Assembly: GCA_944323585.1 (NCBI GenBank) | Contig: CALUTA010000008.1 | Coordinates: forward strand, 1 to 23,784 | DNA: 23,784 nt | Direction of reading: 5' to 3' | Origin: Candidatus Gastranaerophilales bacterium | Lineage (GTDB): Bacteria > Cyanobacteriota > Vampirovibrionia > Gastranaerophilales > Gastranaerophilaceae | In this document: positions 1 through 6,575 of the stretch, one piece after another | Layout: every line of letters begins with the position of its first letter | Numbering within the stretch: the first letter of the stretch is position 1 | The notes under the pieces: generated by a model | Told to the model about the DNA's origin: nothing | The model's input: the letters and a program-made list of their open reading frames with translations, nothing else | Database searches by the model: none | Made by a program: the position numbers and the translations under genes

Positions 1-26
1 CAGGCGCCTTACATCTTTTATAGAAT

Positions 27-1679
27 TTATGCTTCAATCAGCGATTTCGCAAACTCAATTGACTGCTCATTGATATCACCGCCGGCAAGTTCTGCCAGTG
101 CTTTAATTCTGTTGTCGCCTGTCAGAACATAAACTTCAACTTTAGTTTCATCGGCTTGAGATTTTCTGACATAGAAATGTTTGTCTGCTTTTGAGGCGAT
201 AATTGCCTGATGGGTAATCAGGACTATCTGATGGAATTTTGATAATTCAACGATTTCATCCGCAACACTTTGGGAGGCTTTGCCGGAAATACCTGTATCA
301 ATTTCATCAAAAATTACTGTATCAATGTCGTCTGTCTGTGCAAAAATTGATTTTATCGCAAGCATGACTCTTGAAATCTCGCCGCCTGAAGCAACTTTTG
401 CAAGCGGTTTTAGGTCTTCCGAAACGTTTGTAGAGATTAAAAATTCCACGTCGTCAATGCCGTCAGGTGAAAGAGTTTTTTCATTTACTGCTATTTCAAA
501 TCTGGCTTTGGGAAGTTCCAGTTTTGCCAGTTTTTCCTGTATATACACTGATAATACACTTGCGTAATTTTTTCTGTGTTCGCTTATTTCTTTTGCTTTG
601 TCATAAAGTGTTTTTTCAGCGTCAGAGATAAGTTTTTCAAGTTCTTCAATGTTTTTTGTTGAAAATTCAATAGATGAAAGTTCTTCTGCTAATTTTTTAT
701 GCGTTTCAAGAACAGCCTCAAGAGTTCCGCCGTATTTGCGCTTGAGTTTGTCCAGAAGGAAAAGTCTTTCCTGAATTTCGTTCAGTCGTTCTGTGTCATT
801 ATCAAGATTCTGGCTGTAGTTTCTTAATTCTGCTGACAGGTCATGAAGATTTTCAATACATTCTATCAGGTTCTGTTCAATGTCATTGAGTTTGTTGTCA
901 AATGAGGCGGCTTTAGATACATTTTGTTTTATTTTTCCGAGAGCTTCCAGAATTGAGCCGTCATCCCCGTTGATTGCCCAGTAGGATGAGCCTGTCAAAT
1001 CTTTCAATTTTTCTGCGTTTTCCAGAACCTCAAGTTCTGCGTTTAATTCTTCATCTTCTGTAGGTGATTGAATTTCTGCACTTTCAATTTCGTTTACCTG
1101 AAACTGCAAAAATTCAAGCTGTGATTCCGTGACATCTGCTGAATTTTTTGCTTTTTCAAGCTGAGATTTAAGGTTTGTGTATTCCGAATAAAGTTTTTTG
1201 TATTCATCAAGTTTTGCGCCGTAGACCTCTTTTGCATAAGTATCAAGAAGGTTTATGTGATATTTGGGCTGTAAAAACGAATATGTTTGATGCTGTGAAT
1301 GGATATCCAAAAACAGCGAACGTAAATTCTTAATAAATTCCTGATTAACAAGTGTGCCGTTTACACGCGATCTCACTGCAGTTTGAGTAATTTCCTTTGT
1401 GAGAGTGATTTCTTCTCCGAAATTGTCAATCCCGTTTTCTTCAAAAAGTCTGGTTAAATCATGTTTTTTGTTCTCAATTGTAAGTTCAATTGTCGCTTTT
1501 TCGCATCCGTTTTTTATAACTTCTTTTGATACTCTTGGTGCAAAAGCAAGGTCAATTGCGCTGATAAGGATGCTTTTACCGGCACCGGTTTCACCTGTTA
1601 TGACGTTCAATCCTTCGTGAAAATTCGCTGTTAATTCGTCTATTAAAATGTAATCCTTTATCTTGAGCTGTTTTATCAT
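27..1679 (-). CDS. recN: DNA repair protein RecN
   Basis: SMC-like ATPase of recombinational double-strand break repair, acting in the cytoplasm on DNA ends. The sequence shows an N-terminal ABC half with Walker A GETGAGKS at residues 29-36, a long coiled-coil middle (about 150-380) and a C-terminal half with the ABC signature ASGGEIS (430-436) and Walker B TVIFDE (454-459) followed by IDTGISG. The 550-residue length is normal for the family. I chose the ATG at 1679 because MIKQLKIKDYILID matches the usual RecN start; an in-frame TTG at 1697 would add six residues with no support. No clear Shine-Dalgarno precedes the ATG. The switch-like segment reads ITHQAIIAS, where RecN proteins usually have ITHLPQVA. 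A hairpin terminator separates it from the GH13-like gene upstream, so it probably has its own promoter. Identity is secure. Confidence 0.96.
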   Translation of the reverse strand: MIKQLKIKDYILIDELTANFHEGLNVITGETGAGKSILISAIDLAFAPRVSKEVIKNGCEKATIELTIENKKHDLTRLFEENGIDNFGEEITLTKEITQTAVRSRVNGTLVNQEFIKNLRSLFLDIHSQHQTYSFLQPKYHINLLDTYAKEVYGAKLDEYKKLYSEYTNLKSQLEKAKNSADVTESQLEFLQFQVNEIESAEIQSPTEDEELNAELEVLENAEKLKDLTGSSYWAINGDDGSILEALGKIKQNVSKAASFDNKLNDIEQNLIECIENLHDLSAELRNYSQNLDNDTERLNEIQERLFLLDKLKRKYGGTLEAVLETHKKLAEELSSIEFSTKNIEELEKLISDAEKTLYDKAKEISEHRKNYASVLSVYIQEKLAKLELPKARFEIAVNEKTLSPDGIDDVEFLISTNVSEDLKPLAKVASGGEISRVMLAIKSIFAQTDDIDTVIFDEIDTGISGKASQSVADEIVELSKFHQIVLITHQAIIASKADKHFYVRKSQADETKVEVYVLTGDNRIKALAELAGGDINEQSIEFAKSLIEA

Positions 1680-1767
1680 AACAACAGAATAGCCCAAAGT
1701 CGTGTTAGGCGCAATATTTTAAATAATTTTTACAATGATTTGACTGATCGTGACGGATTTGCTTATC

Positions 1768-1797
1768 AAAAAGCCGGATTTTTTAGTCCGGCTTTTT
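1768..1797. terminator. Bidirectional hairpin terminator
   Basis: A perfect 11-bp stem (AAAAAGCCGGA paired with TCCGGCTTTTT) with an 8-base loop. A and T tracts on both sides make it usable in either direction. It lies just past the stop codon of the minus-strand GH13-like gene and upstream of recN, so it most likely ends the GH13 transcript. Confidence 0.85.
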
Positions 1798-1804
1798 ATT
1801 CGTT

Positions 1805-4096
1805 TTAACCTTTTTCAATTCCGAAAATTCTGAATTCCCCGGGGGCTAGGGATTCAATTTCTATGGTGTTGTTTACCGCTTTGAATTTTTTCTTTACAAA
1901 ATCTTCTCCATCAATTACAAATTCGGATTTTAACTTAAATTCACCCGGAAGCTGAAGCTTTTTATCATTTACTGTTTCGCCGTGAACAATTTCAGCGTAT
2001 GAATTTCCGTTGTCGTCTGTCTTAGTGATTTTTTCTGTCGGGTTTTTGTAATTTGAAACAACAAGGAAAGCATTTTTTAGTGGTTCTTTTGATATCATCC
2101 ATGCCGCAAAACCGTCATCATCCTGAAGAATAATTTGTGCTTCGCCGTCAGTTATGACGTTATGATTTTTTACAAATCTGTCAATTGCATCAAATTTTTT
2201 GTAAAATTCAATGTTGTTTTCTCGCTTCATTGAAACCTCTTCACCTATCACGTGTTCAATTCCTGTTTTGGTAAAGCTTTCGTCTCCGTCAACATACAAA
2301 ACGGGTCTTTGTGCAAATTTTCCGCCCGGAAGAAATTTGTATTTGAACCATTTGTAAAGCGCACCGTTTTCTCCAAGCTGCCCCGGATACTGGTCTATGC
2401 TTCTGAATTCTCCGTCCTGATTGTTGTAAGTTTTGAGTATTGCAAGCTTGTTTTTGCTTTTTAAATTTACGTTGTAATTTGAAAGATGATTGTTATCTTC
2501 AAGAATTTGTTCCGGTGTTTTGCTTGATTGTGAAACAATGTCGTTGCCCCAGAGAAGGTCAAAGTTCATGTCTTCGTGGTATTCTTTTAGAAAATCATCC
2601 CAGAGCATGTATTCGGCAAGTGTGCCAAAGTACGGAATTTTTGCTTTCATTGCGGAATTAAGTTTGTTCAAAACATATCTCGGTGCTCTGTAGCTTATCG
2701 GCTTGCCGTCTTTTTCCGACACTTCATCAACTATATGGTCGATATGATCAACCCTGAAACCGTCAAAGTTGTAAGTTTTTTGAATGTCTTTCATATAATC
2801 AATGAAATAATCAATAACAGGTTCATTAAATGTTCCGTTTTCAAGATAAGCAAAATAGTAAGGAGTCTGACAGTCAAGATTTGCAAAGCATGAAACATCT
2901 TCGCCTTTAAAATTGTAATGTTTGAAGACCGGATAATCTTTGCCTTCGCTCATTTTGTCGAATACCGGAACTCCAGCAGAACACCATGCTCCGCCCGGTG
3001 CCGGCCACAACCCTTTTTCTATTAATTTTTGTATTATATCAATTTGTTTTGTAATATCATTTTCGGTTAATTTAGTGCCTGTTTTTACATTAAGTGTTTC
3101 AGCGACAATTTCTTTTACTTGTTTATGAATTTTGTTTTGAGAATTTTTTTCAAGCATGGCATTGGAGATTTCCTGCTTGTAAGAGTTCATTCTGTTGTCA
3201 AAGTCGTCGTAAATTGTTTGATAATGTGCGCTGAGTTCTCCAAATGAGCCGTTAATATTTTGTTTGTATAAATTTTTAATGACTTCTATATCGTCGATGT
3301 CGTAAACTTTTGACATTTCAGAGGACACAGTCTCTGTTTTTTTGTAAAGCAGATTAATCAATTCATTAATGTCATACCAGCGTGCAATTGAGGGATTCGC
3401 AAGAACAGCTTTAGAAAACCTGCCCGTCTGCGGAAGAATATCATAAATAACAGGATGTCCTGCAAGCTGTGCAAATGTAATAAAAGTCTGCACCTGTTCT
3501 TTTGCATCAAGCCCTGTCAATTCGAAGAGCTCTTTATCAAATAAACTTTCGCTTACTTCACTGCTTTTAGGCAGATATGCGCAACCGAATTCTCTGGGGT
3601 GAAACGGAATTAAGTATATTGTTGTGTTAAAAATATCATTTGTAAGATTTCCTGTCGGCAGTATTAGAAGCTGGCGCATCCAGTCCATAAATTTGCCTGT
3701 TTCTTTTGTTTTATTTCCGTCTTTTAATCCAGCAAGATTTATAAGTTTTATGTCATGCCCTTCTTTTTTTATCCAATCAGCATTTTTTATACCGTTTCTT
3801 GCCAGCGGACTGATTTTATCCCTGTCAAATCTGAATCGTCCGTCATTAAAAATGTGGTTATCTATCCATTTGAACTGCAAAGCATAAAGCACCTCCGCAT
3901 GTGTCAGTTCGTCAAGCGCTTTTATATAAGGATAATTGAGATATCCATGCTTAATCATGATATTTCTAAGATAATTTTTTCTGTCGGAGGGAATTTTATC
4001 GACATCGTAGTGTTTTGAAAGCTTTGTAAAAATTTCGGTAATTTTTCTTTCAGGTGAAATCTTTTTTTCCTTGTTTCCAAATAAAAATTCTAACAT
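1805..4096 (-). CDS. GH13 alpha-amylase family protein, divergent
   Basis: Probable cytoplasmic enzyme acting on alpha-glucans (no signal peptide). GH13 landmarks are visible in order: region I-like YDILPQT (218-224), region II GFRVDHIDH (446-454) with the likely nucleophile D450, region III LAEYMLWDD (493-501) with the likely acid/base E495, and region IV-like YNNQD (557-561) with the likely transition-state stabiliser D561. A C-terminal beta domain follows (about 640-763). All three catalytic acids appear present. The His usual in regions I (NH) and IV (NHD) seems replaced by Gln, and about 230 residues separate regions I and II, which is unusually long. The ATG has a good SD (AGGAG, 4106-4110) and an extended -10 promoter upstream. 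The exact reaction (hydrolase, glucanotransferase or other) cannot be told from sequence. It is divergent from a response regulator gene. Confidence 0.8.
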   Translation of the reverse strand: MLEFLFGNKEKKISPERKITEIFTKLSKHYDVDKIPSDRKNYLRNIMIKHGYLNYPYIKALDELTHAEVLYALQFKWIDNHIFNDGRFRFDRDKISPLARNGIKNADWIKKEGHDIKLINLAGLKDGNKTKETGKFMDWMRQLLILPTGNLTNDIFNTTIYLIPFHPREFGCAYLPKSSEVSESLFDKELFELTGLDAKEQVQTFITFAQLAGHPVIYDILPQTGRFSKAVLANPSIARWYDINELINLLYKKTETVSSEMSKVYDIDDIEVIKNLYKQNINGSFGELSAHYQTIYDDFDNRMNSYKQEISNAMLEKNSQNKIHKQVKEIVAETLNVKTGTKLTENDITKQIDIIQKLIEKGLWPAPGGAWCSAGVPVFDKMSEGKDYPVFKHYNFKGEDVSCFANLDCQTPYYFAYLENGTFNEPVIDYFIDYMKDIQKTYNFDGFRVDHIDHIVDEVSEKDGKPISYRAPRYVLNKLNSAMKAKIPYFGTLAEYMLWDDFLKEYHEDMNFDLLWGNDIVSQSSKTPEQILEDNNHLSNYNVNLKSKNKLAILKTYNNQDGEFRSIDQYPGQLGENGALYKWFKYKFLPGGKFAQRPVLYVDGDESFTKTGIEHVIGEEVSMKRENNIEFYKKFDAIDRFVKNHNVITDGEAQIILQDDDGFAAWMISKEPLKNAFLVVSNYKNPTEKITKTDDNGNSYAEIVHGETVNDKKLQLPGEFKLKSEFVIDGEDFVKKKFKAVNNTIEIESLAPGEFRIFGIEKG

Positions 4097-4120
4097 TCCG
4101 TTTCTCTCCTATATATCCTG

Positions 4121-4129
4121 AGTATAGCA
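4121..4129 (-). promoter_or_regulatory. Extended -10 promoter for the GH13-like gene
   Basis: On the minus strand the bases read TGCTATACT, an extended -10 element one base off consensus in the hexamer. It sits about 25 bases upstream of the start codon of the GH13-like gene. No good -35 is visible (a weak TTATGT with 18-base spacing), as is common for extended -10 promoters. Confidence 0.5.
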
Positions 4130-4161
4130 CAATAAAAATTAAATACATAACGAAAATAATA

Positions 4162-4178
4162 ATTGTACTTTTTACAAT
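4162..4178. repeat. Inverted repeat ATTGTA-N5-TACAAT
   Basis: Perfect 6-bp arms around a 5-base spacer, in the 180-base gap between the divergent GH13-like and response-regulator genes. It lies just upstream of where the -35 of the GH13 promoter would fall, so it could be an operator. In AT-rich DNA a chance origin is possible. Confidence 0.4.
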
Positions 4179-4229
4179 ATTAGCTGATAGGGTAATGGAT
4201 TAATTCTTAATCTCATCATTTAATAGTCA

Positions 4230-4245
4230 TGTCGATATTACGACA
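4230..4245. repeat. Inverted repeat TGTCG-N6-CGACA
   Basis: Perfect 5-bp GC-containing arms around 6 bases, 31 bases before the start codon of the response regulator, in an otherwise AT-rich leader. Candidate operator, possibly for autoregulation by the adjacent regulator. No regulator with this site is known to me. Confidence 0.35.
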
Positions 4246-4276
4246 ACATAAAAATTTATAAAAAGAGAGGTGAAAA

Positions 4277-4981
4277 ATGTCTTTAAACAAGCAAGCAGAA
4301 CTTGAAATCAATGCAGTTAATCAGGTAATCAACATTGTAATCGTTGAGGATTTTAAACTTACCAGAGTTGGCCTAAGATGCGCATTAAATGAAAATCCCG
4401 ACTTAAATGTTGTTGCCGAGTCGGAGGATGCGGTTGAGGGTTTAAAATTAATCGAAAAACATAAGCCTGATGTTGTGCTTATGGACTTAGGACTTCCGGG
4501 CATGAACGGTATTGAAGCCATGATTAAGGTTAAGGAATTTGCTCCGCAAATTAAAATTATTGCTCTAACTTCGCATGACAGGGAAGAAGAAGTCGTTGCA
4601 GCGTTGAGTTCAGGTGCAAGTGCTTACTGCTTGAAAGATATTGATCCGCAAAAACTTGCTGATGTTGTAAGGGATGTTTCTATTGGGGTGTGCTGGATTG
4701 ATCCTGTTGTTGCTCAGCTTGCTCTTAATGCTTTCCCGAAGGTTGAAAATATCGGATTTCTTCCGAATAAATCGCATGGTGAAGGACGTGTACCGTTGAC
4801 AGAAAGAGAGTTTGAGGTGTTGAAGCATCTTGTAACAGGCAAAAGCAATACTGAAATTGCTAAAGAATTAATTGTGAGTGTTCACACCGCAAAGGCTCAT
4901 GTTTGTTCAATTCTGCAAAAAATGTGCGTTAATGACAGAGTACAGGCTGCTGTGAAAGCTGTTAAAGAGGGTATGGTGTAA
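4277..4981 (+). CDS. NarL/FixJ-family response regulator
   Basis: Two-component DNA-binding regulator in the cytoplasm, 234 residues. A receiver domain occupies about residues 18-135, with acidic pocket E24/D25, phosphoacceptor D70 (VLMDLGLPGMNG), T98 and K120. A LuxR-type helix-turn-helix occupies about 174-229 (LTEREFEVLKHLVTGKSNTE). About 35 linker residues join them. A 17-residue N-terminal extension precedes the first receiver strand. The start is supported by a strong SD (GAGAGGTG, 4264-4271). No histidine kinase is in the window, so it is an orphan here. The gene is monocistronic, ending in a strong terminator. It is divergent from the GH13-like gene with two inverted repeats between them, so it may regulate that gene or itself, which is inference. 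Signal and targets cannot be read from the sequence. Confidence 0.93.
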   Translation: MSLNKQAELEINAVNQVINIVIVEDFKLTRVGLRCALNENPDLNVVAESEDAVEGLKLIEKHKPDVVLMDLGLPGMNGIEAMIKVKEFAPQIKIIALTSHDREEEVVAALSSGASAYCLKDIDPQKLADVVRDVSIGVCWIDPVVAQLALNAFPKVENIGFLPNKSHGEGRVPLTEREFEVLKHLVTGKSNTEIAKELIVSVHTAKAHVCSILQKMCVNDRVQAAVKAVKEGMV

Positions 4982-4998
4982 ATAATCGGTATAATATG

Positions 4999-5035
4999 AA
5001 AGGAGGTTTTTCGGTTTTCGAAGAACCTCCTTTTT
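4999..5035 (+). terminator. Strong Rho-independent terminator after the response regulator
   Basis: A 15-bp stem (AAAGGAGGTTTTTCG with CGAAGAACCTCCTTT, one G-U pair) with a 5-base loop, followed by a T run. It starts 18 bases past the stop codon and separates the regulator from the pilin-like gene. Confidence 0.9.
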
Positions 5036-5101
5036 CTTGAAATAATACAGAAGGTATGTTAATATTAAATACGGAACGTCTATTTAAATAGGAGATGAAA
5101 G

Positions 5102-5818
5102 ATGCTGAAAGCCAATATTATCAACTGTTTTAGGGGGGGGGGGCACCCGTATAACCTTCTCAGGTCAGGTTTGGAAGGTGTATTTATGCTGATAAAAGGA
5201 AAGTACGGCTTTTGGAGGAAGTCTGCTTTCACTTTAGCAGAAGTTCTGATTACATTGGGGATTCTTGGTGTTGTAATAGCAATAACGTTGCCTTTACTGA
5301 TGCAAAGTTACAAAAGGTATGAGTATTCCGCTAAAATAAAAAAATTCTACTCGGAATATTCTCAGGCTGTTTTACAGGCAGAAGTTGAATATGGCTCCGC
5401 TTTGTACTGGGAAAGAGATGCAAGTGATGCAAGAATCGTGAATGAAAGAATTTTACCCAAACTGAAGTATCTGCAGGCACTACAAAATATTTCTGGAGGT
5501 TTTCTGGAAGTCCGTTTTGAGAATGGTTCAAAAGTTGTTTTTGCCACAGGAAATTGTATTGATATGATTTTTGACGCTAACGGCAACAGAAAACCTAACC
5601 AGTATGGTATTGACCGCTGGGATTTTTTAATGTGTTTTAATGAAACGAGTAGAAAACAATTCTTTGGACATCCAAAAAAATTCTTTGGTCCGCATAGGCA
5701 TTACGAATCCAGAGAAAAAGCTTTGGAAGGTTGTAAAACTAATGCTCAAAATTGTGCTGGAATTCTTGAACTGGATAACTGGGAATTCAAGAAAGATTAC
5801 CCGTATCATTTAAGATAA
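5102..5818 (+). CDS. Type IV pilin/pseudopilin-like protein with 5' poly-G tract
   Basis: Probable exported pilin or minor pseudopilin. A basic leader ends KSA, then FTLAEVLITLGILGVVIAI (from 43) gives the prepilin peptidase motif with Glu at +5 and a hydrophobic assembly helix; Ala replaces the usual Gly at -1. A globular domain follows with four Cys (152, 178, 211, 218), a DANGNRKPNQYG loop (158-169) resembling Ca-binding loops of pseudopilins, and a C-terminal DNW...DYPYH motif. Two starts are plausible: ATG 5102 (SD AGGAG, 7-base gap) giving 238 residues, and ATG 5186 (SD GGAAGG, 7-base gap) giving 210 residues with a normal 14-residue leader. The region between them carries eleven consecutive G, in frame as drawn. 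The gene stands alone with its own terminator; no secretion or assembly genes are nearby. I favour 5186 for the functional prepilin. Confidence 0.85.
   Translation: MLKANIINCFRGGGHPYNLLRSGLEGVFMLIKGKYGFWRKSAFTLAEVLITLGILGVVIAITLPLLMQSYKRYEYSAKIKKFYSEYSQAVLQAEVEYGSALYWERDASDARIVNERILPKLKYLQALQNISGGFLEVRFENGSKVVFATGNCIDMIFDANGNRKPNQYGIDRWDFLMCFNETSRKQFFGHPKKFFGPHRHYESREKALEGCKTNAQNCAGILELDNWEFKKDYPYHLR
5133..5143 (+). repeat. Homopolymeric G11 tract
   Basis: Eleven consecutive G in the 5' coding region of the pilin-like gene, in otherwise AT-rich DNA. Such tracts are prone to slipped-strand length change. At 11 the long frame is open. Loss of one G makes the upstream frame end at TGA 5190-5192, overlapping the ATG at 5186. 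Gain of one makes it end at TAA 5152-5154 (original numbering). Confidence 0.8.
5154..5179 (+). promoter_or_regulatory. Possible hairpin covering the internal ribosome binding site
   Basis: ACCTTC (5154-5159) can pair with GAAGGT (5174-5179) around a 14-base loop. The right arm contains most of the SD GGAAGG that serves the internal ATG at 5186. Translation from the upstream ATG would open this pairing. The stem is short, so its strength is uncertain. Confidence 0.35.
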
Positions 5819-5841
5819 ATTATAGGCTTGCAGATTTAAAA

Positions 5842-5874
5842 GACTGCTTTCAATCAGGAAAGCAGCCTTTTTTT
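5842..5874 (+). terminator. Terminator after the pilin-like gene
   Basis: An 8-bp stem (CTGCTTTC with GAAAGCAG) and a 6-base loop, then CC and seven T. It lies between two converging genes and overlaps no coding sequence. On the minus strand a weaker T4 run follows, so it may also act for the kinase-like gene. Confidence 0.82.
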
Positions 5875-5876
5875 AA

Positions 5877-6389
5877 TTATTTGAGCTGATTTATAATTTC
5901 CACAACTTGTTTTTCAAGATGTTCATAGTCTTTATTATTGTCAATTAAATAATCCCACTCTTTGATGTGGTCAAGCCCTGTTTCCGTAACATCAGTTTCG
6001 CCGATAAGAGTTCCACGTTTGCTTCGAGTTTCTCTGGAGGCTTCAACTCTTATTGCTATTGCTCCTGCGTTTTTAAAAACATCATATTCGTGCTGTACTC
6101 TAACATCGGTTACAATAATATTGCCCGGCTGCTCAAGAATTTTTTTGAGCCAGTAATCGGGATCCTGTGCTCTGCCCCAATTGCCGAGGTCGATTAAATC
6201 CTGTCTGTATAGAGGTTTGTTCTTTTCAATTTCTTCGTAAGTAAGATTTTTTTCTTTGCCGTAGGTGATTTTGATAATATCGCCCATTGCGCATCTTTTG
6301 TAATCAGGCATTTCGGCAAGCATAATTTTTGCTGCCGTATCTTTTCCCGAATACTGTTTGCCTGAAAAAATTATAATTTTATTTGCCAT
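5877..6389 (-). CDS. P-loop kinase, phosphomevalonate/dNMP kinase-like
   Basis: Predicted cytoplasmic small-molecule or nucleotide kinase of 170 residues. Visible motifs: P-loop GKQYSGKDT (10-18), YRQDLIDLG (61-69), TDVRVQHE (94-101), an Arg-rich lid RETRSKRG (119-126), TETGLD (135-140) and YLIDNN (147-152). From memory, this order matches both animal-type phosphomevalonate kinase (SGK..SGKD, YR.D.I..G, RG lid, E.GLD, D..I.N) and T4-type deoxynucleoside monophosphate kinase (VTDTRQDHE, TEAGL). The substrate is not settled. A role in the mevalonate pathway is unlikely if the host, like cyanobacteria, uses the MEP route. SD AGGAG lies 7 bases before the ATG. The gene stands alone, convergent with the pilin-like gene and divergent from glyQ. 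Confidence 0.75.
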   Translation of the reverse strand: MANKIIIFSGKQYSGKDTAAKIMLAEMPDYKRCAMGDIIKITYGKEKNLTYEEIEKNKPLYRQDLIDLGNWGRAQDPDYWLKKILEQPGNIIVTDVRVQHEYDVFKNAGAIAIRVEASRETRSKRGTLIGETDVTETGLDHIKEWDYLIDNNKDYEHLEKQVVEIINQLK

Positions 6390-6471
6390 TTTATTTCTCC
6401 TTTTTCTATAAATAAAATAGCATGAAGGTGCTTTTAAATTACTACCTGCTTAATATTTGTAAACAATTTTA

Positions 6472-6500
6472 TTGCAATTTGAATTTGTTGGTCGTACTAT
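6472..6500 (+). promoter_or_regulatory. Putative sigma70 promoter for glyQ
   Basis: TTGCAA (6472-6477) and TACTAT (6495-6500) are 17 bases apart, each matching four of six consensus positions. Transcription would begin near 6507, giving a leader of about 69 bases before glyQ. Confidence 0.4.
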
Positions 6501-6509
6501 TTACTAAGC

Positions 6510-6556
6510 GTTGCAGGTGAGGTGTACTGCAGCAACTAAAAAGTGTAATTATTACA
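6510..6556 (+). promoter_or_regulatory. Structured 5' leader of glyQ
   Basis: Two elements lie in the predicted leader. At 6510-6536, GTTGC can pair with GCAAC, or alternatively TGCAG with CTGCA. At 6544-6556 there is a perfect palindrome, TGTAAT-T-ATTACA. The start codon has only a weak, distant SD (GTGGAA), so control of initiation is conceivable. The conserved T-box GGGTGGNACC sequence typical of Firmicutes glyQS leaders is not present. Confidence 0.35.
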
Positions 6557-6575
6557 ATAGTGGAAATATTAAATC

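Noticed and set aside
4990..4995. TATAAT just after the response regulator, as a small RNA promoter
   Set aside because: Transcription would begin inside the following terminator hairpin, and there is no -35. Most likely chance in AT-rich sequence.
6390..6575. T-box riboswitch upstream of glyQ
   Set aside because: The conserved T-box sequence and the terminator/antiterminator pair are absent, and the leader is too short.
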